Of a stretch of DNA of 26,617 bases, positions 24,290-26,617 are shown one piece after another. Positions within the stretch are counted from its first letter, which is position 1; each line of letters opens with the position of its first letter. The DNA is taken from the NCBI GenBank assembly GCA_945861125.1, contig CAMASZ010000001.1, forward strand, positions 1-26,617, given 5' to 3'. A program made the translations under genes and the position numbers. The notes beneath the pieces were generated by a model. It saw only the letters and a list, made by a program, of their open reading frames with translations, was not told where the DNA came from and ran no database searches. This DNA is from Rickettsia typhi (GTDB lineage: Bacteria; Pseudomonadota; Alphaproteobacteria; Rickettsiales; UBA1997).

Positions 24290-24502
24290 TTACTTCGTGC
24301 AATGTTCCTCAAATTCCTGATTAAAATTGTCGATTTGGCGCAGGGTTTCTTCGCTCATCTGGTCGTATTCTTCTTGACTTAAAGTTATGGGATTTGCCCA
24401 GAGACAGAAGCTATTTGCGGATATATTTTTGCATCCTGCGCTTAACAGCAGAAATATCGTCATCACGGCGATTTTCTTGGCGTTTTTTTGATTCAATTGC
24501 AT
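24290..24502 (-). CDS. Embedded Rz1-like o-spanin lipoprotein
   Basis: A 70-residue frame starting at ATG 24502 lies largely inside the i-spanin gene in another frame. It has a basic n-region (NQKNAKKI), a hydrophobic stretch and a lipobox LLSAGC, with the lipidated Cys at residue 24. The mature part (ITLSQEEYDQMSEETLRQID, then NFNQEFEEHC) resembles short Rz1-type spanins of phages. The frame is open further upstream to 24562, but the 24502 start gives a normal lipoprotein signal. The mature protein would sit in the inner leaflet of the outer membrane and join the i-spanin to disrupt the outer membrane at lysis. Confidence 0.7.
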   Translation of the reverse strand: MQLNQKNAKKIAVMTIFLLLSAGCKNISANSFCLWANPITLSQEEYDQMSEETLRQIDNFNQEFEEHCTK

Positions 24503-24626
24503 CAGTAAAATCTTCTTCGAGCTGTTTGGTTTTTTGAGATTTTTTGCCATAAAAGTTTCCAAGAGTAAAAATAGCGATTATTGCGCCAGAAATTGCTGCT
24601 AATCGTGCAAGTAAATTTGCGATCAT
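24411..24626 (-). CDS. Rz-like i-spanin
   Basis: A 71-residue protein with one N-terminal membrane anchor (IANLLARLAAISGAIIAIFTLG, about residues 2-23) and a highly charged, predicted coiled-coil periplasmic part (QKTKQLEEDFTDAIESKKRQ to KYIRK). This is the plan of an inner-membrane spanin. Its start overlaps the holin stop as ATGA. Its last 92 bases overlap the o-spanin frame. It is short compared with lambda Rz, but similar short forms are found in other phage lysis cassettes. The pairing with an embedded lipoprotein makes the call credible despite low sequence information. Confidence 0.7.
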   Translation of the reverse strand: MIANLLARLAAISGAIIAIFTLGNFYGKKSQKTKQLEEDFTDAIESKKRQENRRDDDISAVKRRMQKYIRK

Positions 24627-24856
24627 TTTCTTTGTCTTAAAAGTTCGAGTAATCCTGAGCCAATAAGCGTTGCACCAACATAAATCATGGTGTCAGCGGA
24701 GTTATTCAGTTGATCAAAAGATGTTGCTGTGACATGGCGTAACCCATAAAGAAACAAGATAAATTTCATCAATGAGCCAACCAAAAGGCAGAATGCACCC
24801 GCAAGTCTTTTTGACGATTTGTTGCCGTTAAAATCTTCTAAAAATTTGCAAGCCAT
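24623..24856 (-). CDS. Holin candidate (small two-TM phage membrane protein)
   Basis: A 77-residue protein with two hydrophobic segments (about residues 17-40 and 56-72) and a charged C-terminus LLRQRK. The sequence NKSSKRLAGAFCLLVGSLMK resembles small membrane proteins next to phage endolysins. It lies between the endolysin (2-bp gap) and the i-spanin (4-bp overlap), the place expected of a holin. Function is inferred from size, topology and position; there is no catalytic motif to test. Confidence 0.65.
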   Translation of the reverse strand: MACKFLEDFNGNKSSKRLAGAFCLLVGSLMKFILFLYGLRHVTATSFDQLNNSADTMIYVGATLIGSGLLELLRQRK

Positions 24857-24858
24857 GG

Positions 24859-25251
24859 TTAGTCGGTTACTAATTCAAAATGTGGTAAGTCGTAAAAATT
24901 TTGATCTTTGAGATCGTTGTCGCAGTCCCAATCACCGCCCCAGCTAATTTTAATATTTAACATCTGAGCAATTCCCTGAACTCGGCCGGCAAAGTGGTAA
25001 AATCTATTTTTGTCATTCCAATCAACTGGCCATGGTGCAACATCAACTGCGAGTGATGGTGTTTTGTTGTGCATACCGCCTGACTTGATTTTTGATTTGC
25101 CGGCGTTGAATGCTTTTAGCTGATCTTCATCTGATCTGTAACCTTCAATAATTGTGCAATCGTAATGCTTGATCACCTCGTTAAAGAGCTTCTGTAAATC
25201 TGGGTGGCAAGTAGATAATTTTTTGAGTGAATCTTTTCCAAATTGGGGCAT
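24859..25251 (-). CDS. Phage endolysin, M15 family L-Ala-D-Glu / D,D-type peptidase
   Basis: A 130-residue zinc peptidase predicted to cut peptidoglycan cross-bridges or stem peptides during lysis. It has the M15C pattern: the early EGYRSDEDQLKAF motif, zinc ligands H61 and D70 in GGMHNKTPSLAVDVAPWP, and H124 in GGDWD...DLPHFEL, like the T5-type endolysin. No signal peptide is present, so export depends on the neighbouring holin candidate. It follows the DUF6127-like gene by 9 bp. Confidence 0.9.
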   Translation of the reverse strand: MPQFGKDSLKKLSTCHPDLQKLFNEVIKHYDCTIIEGYRSDEDQLKAFNAGKSKIKSGGMHNKTPSLAVDVAPWPVDWNDKNRFYHFAGRVQGIAQMLNIKISWGGDWDCDNDLKDQNFYDLPHFELVTD

Positions 25252-25260
25252 AAATTTTTC

Positions 25261-25557
25261 TTATTTGAGTTTGATATGATCGCCAAGAAGCGAGATGAAT
25301 CCAGCAGTTAGAATAGTTACGAAGCCGATTACGATGCACTTAACGAGGATTCTAAAACTATCCTTCTTTGCCATGCGAAAAGCTCTGAGCAATTCACGCA
25401 AATCACGAATGTCAGTAGGCGCGTTTTCATCGTGAAGACCGAGCTCAGTTAATGCTTTTTTTGCGCCTTCTTTTGAAGCCTGCTCAAGCAGCAATTCCAA
25501 TTCACATTTGGTGATGATGAATTCACCTTCGTCAGATTTTTTAATTTTATTCCACAT
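25261..25557 (-). CDS. Small phage membrane protein (DUF6127-like)
   Basis: A 98-residue protein with the pattern CELELLLEQASKEGAKKALT, then LGLHDENAPTDIRDLRELL, and a C-terminal membrane helix (about residues 70-92). I recall this layout from DUF6127-type proteins encoded between tail and lysis genes in prophages of alphaproteobacteria; function is unknown. It overlaps the gpD-like gene by 11 bp, and the endolysin gene follows closely, so it belongs to the same late operon. An accessory lysis or anchoring role is inference. Confidence 0.65.
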   Translation of the reverse strand: MWNKIKKSDEGEFIITKCELELLLEQASKEGAKKALTELGLHDENAPTDIRDLRELLRAFRMAKKDSFRILVKCIVIGFVTILTAGFISLLGDHIKLK

Positions 25558-26104
25558 CGGATAGTTTGATGATTGCAGTTACATTGGTGACAAATCCCTG
25601 ATCATTAAGTGAGTGATTGACGCTTGTGATGATCCAGTTTTTGCCTTTGAGATATTTCAGATCGGTAAAAGTGATTTTGTTTTCAGCACTGAGATTTGGA
25701 TTTCCTTGTGTTGAAAATGTTAAATTTTCTGCACCTCTTTTGAACTCAGCGAGTTTAGCTTTTGCAGCTTCAAGTGCTCTGTCAGCACTCACAAATTTAT
25801 ATCGCATCGTGTAAGCCGGATCGCCAGTTCCAGCAAAAACATCTTCTTCTTTTCCAGTAGCAAAATTATGCCATTTGGCAATTACCTTACCGAACTTTTC
25901 CATGTCAGAAACTCGCAATTTCCAATCAGAAATTTGCGTGGCAGAAAATTTTGTTGTTGGCAGCTCTTTGCCACTTTCTGAGATGCTTATTCCTCTCCTA
26001 AAAAATAGAAGCCTACCAAGTGAGAGCTTTACGAATGCACCATAATCCTTGGCCAAACTATTAAGAAACGAGATATCACTTTCATCAGTTTGATCTAATA
26101 CCAT
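25547..26104 (-). pseudogene. Phage late control protein D-like tail protein, 5'-truncated by an IS
   Basis: The 185-residue frame is the C-terminal half of a P2 gpD-like tail protein (tail hub/baseplate). It begins abruptly in the conserved middle (QTDESDISFLNSLAKDYGAF) and continues to the usual end (KGKNWIITSVNHSLNDQGFV). Intact homologues are about 330-400 residues, so roughly half is missing. The break coincides with an IS630-type end at 26098. The apparent ATG at 26102-26104 lies in that end, 1 nt after the transposase stop (TGA-A-ATG), so a truncated product could be made by re-initiation but should be inactive. This leaves the tail module defective unless another copy exists. Confidence 0.75.
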
Positions 26105-26469
26105 TTCAACTTTCTAATTGATCATTAACAAAGCAAGTATTTTTTATAATTTCATTTCCTAAATTTCTAACAAACTTACAAACTAGATTTTCCAATTCCG
26201 TTAAAGTTTCAAACACTTTATTCTTAATAGTGTTATCCTTAATATATCTCCACAATCTCTCAACTAGATTAAGTTCTGGGCAATAAGGAGGAAGAAGAAT
26301 TATTTGAATATTCTTTGGAATAATTAAATTCTTTGATTTATGCCAACCAGCTCCATCCATTATTAGAATAAAATCTCCTTTTATTTCTTTTGATAATTCT
26401 TTTAAGTAAACATTCATGCAGTCTGTATTAACATTTGGCAAAAGAATGGTAAAATGCTTTCCATTGTTA
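26098..26469 (-). mobile_element. IS630-type insertion sequence, transposase C-terminal part
   Basis: The minus-strand frame contains NGKHFTILLPNVNTDCMN, LIMDGAGWHKS with the second catalytic Asp, and LPPYCPELNLVERLWRYIK with the third acidic residue (Glu) of the DDE triad, the classical IS630 signature. It ends TCFVNDQLES inside the terminal sequence ATACCATTTC next to the phage gene. On the other side the frame runs straight into a MITE end at 26470, so the N-terminal part with the first catalytic Asp is cut off. The element has therefore inserted into the gpD-like gene and later been disrupted itself. Confidence 0.85.
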
Positions 26470-26617
26470 TACCAAATCCCATCTTTAAATATTCAATAGG
26501 ATATTCAAATTCTAACTTCATATTTTTGGTAAAAAAATCTTCAAAAAGCCTCAGCTGTATGGATATACAGCTTCATTTTTTAAAGATTTTTATCACAAAA
26601 ATCGTGTCGTTGCCCTA
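26470..26617. mobile_element. MITE family B copy inserted in the IS630 gene, cut by window edge
   Basis: Begins TACCAAATCCCATCTTTAAA directly after a TA at 26468-26469 and matches the copy at 14491 with about five differences in 149 bp. Here the left terminal repeat and the internal hairpin AGCTGTAT-ggat-ATACAGCT are perfect, so this copy is closer to the ancestral form. The right end and the target duplication on the far side lie beyond the window. Confidence 0.85.

Noticed and set aside
24503..24562. o-spanin start at ATG 24562
   Set aside because: That start adds 20 basic residues before the signal sequence; ATG 24502 gives a normal lipoprotein signal of 23 residues.
1..26617. CRISPR arrays, tRNA or rRNA genes
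   Set aside because: No regularly spaced direct repeats and no tRNA- or rRNA-like sequences were recognised on reading both strands.

Overview
The window is AT-rich DNA of a low-GC bacterium. The core gene set suggests an alphaproteobacterium, possibly a Rickettsiales- or Holosporales-like lineage: a dnaN-recF junction, a membrane-anchored CycM-type cytochrome c, HemJ, a short RNase E/G, and a class III-like signal peptide on a pilin. This placement is inferred from gene content and base composition; no rRNA is present.

Bases 1-14460 are mostly chromosomal housekeeping genes. In order: the 3' end of dnaN, an insertion element of the foldback MITE type, recF, a PanE-like reductase and a secreted protein of unknown function. 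A VanX/DdpX-type dipeptidase and hemJ follow on the minus strand. Next comes a same-strand run of prs, cycM, prepilin peptidase, ahcY and greA, then a pilin with a strong terminator and a small membrane protein. A stretch of insertion-element debris precedes a divergent GDPD/cutA pair, and rne follows behind a long leader. Most of these genes have no clear Shine-Dalgarno sequence.

Bases 14460-23880 are an accessory, defence-type island. It opens with a second MITE and a broken GHKL-ATPase gene (in-frame TAG, lost C-terminus) on the minus strand. A plus-strand run of seven tightly packed genes follows: a 46-aa basic protein, a 59-aa excisionase/MerR-like HTH protein, hsdR, hsdM, hsdS, a DUF4268 nuclease-like protein and an ApeA-like HEPN protein with an RxxxxH motif. 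The genes from hsdR onward overlap or nearly touch, and several have good Shine-Dalgarno sequences. They look like one transferred unit combining type I restriction-modification with two further putative effectors.

Bases 23880-26617 are the tail/lysis end of a prophage or tailocin on the minus strand. From upstream to downstream: a gpD-like tail protein, a DUF6127-like membrane protein, an M15 endolysin, a holin candidate, an i-spanin with an out-of-frame embedded o-spanin, and an unrecognised 107-aa gene behind a GTGTCGCGACAC palindrome. The gpD gene is cut by an IS630-type transposase gene, which is itself cut by a MITE of the family seen at 14.5 kb, giving a nested record of decay.

The recurring theme outside genes is IS630/Tc1-type ends (TACCA...TGGTA). 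They form at least three foldback families, and their outer ends can complete an extended -10 promoter (TGGTATAAT), notably just upstream of recF.
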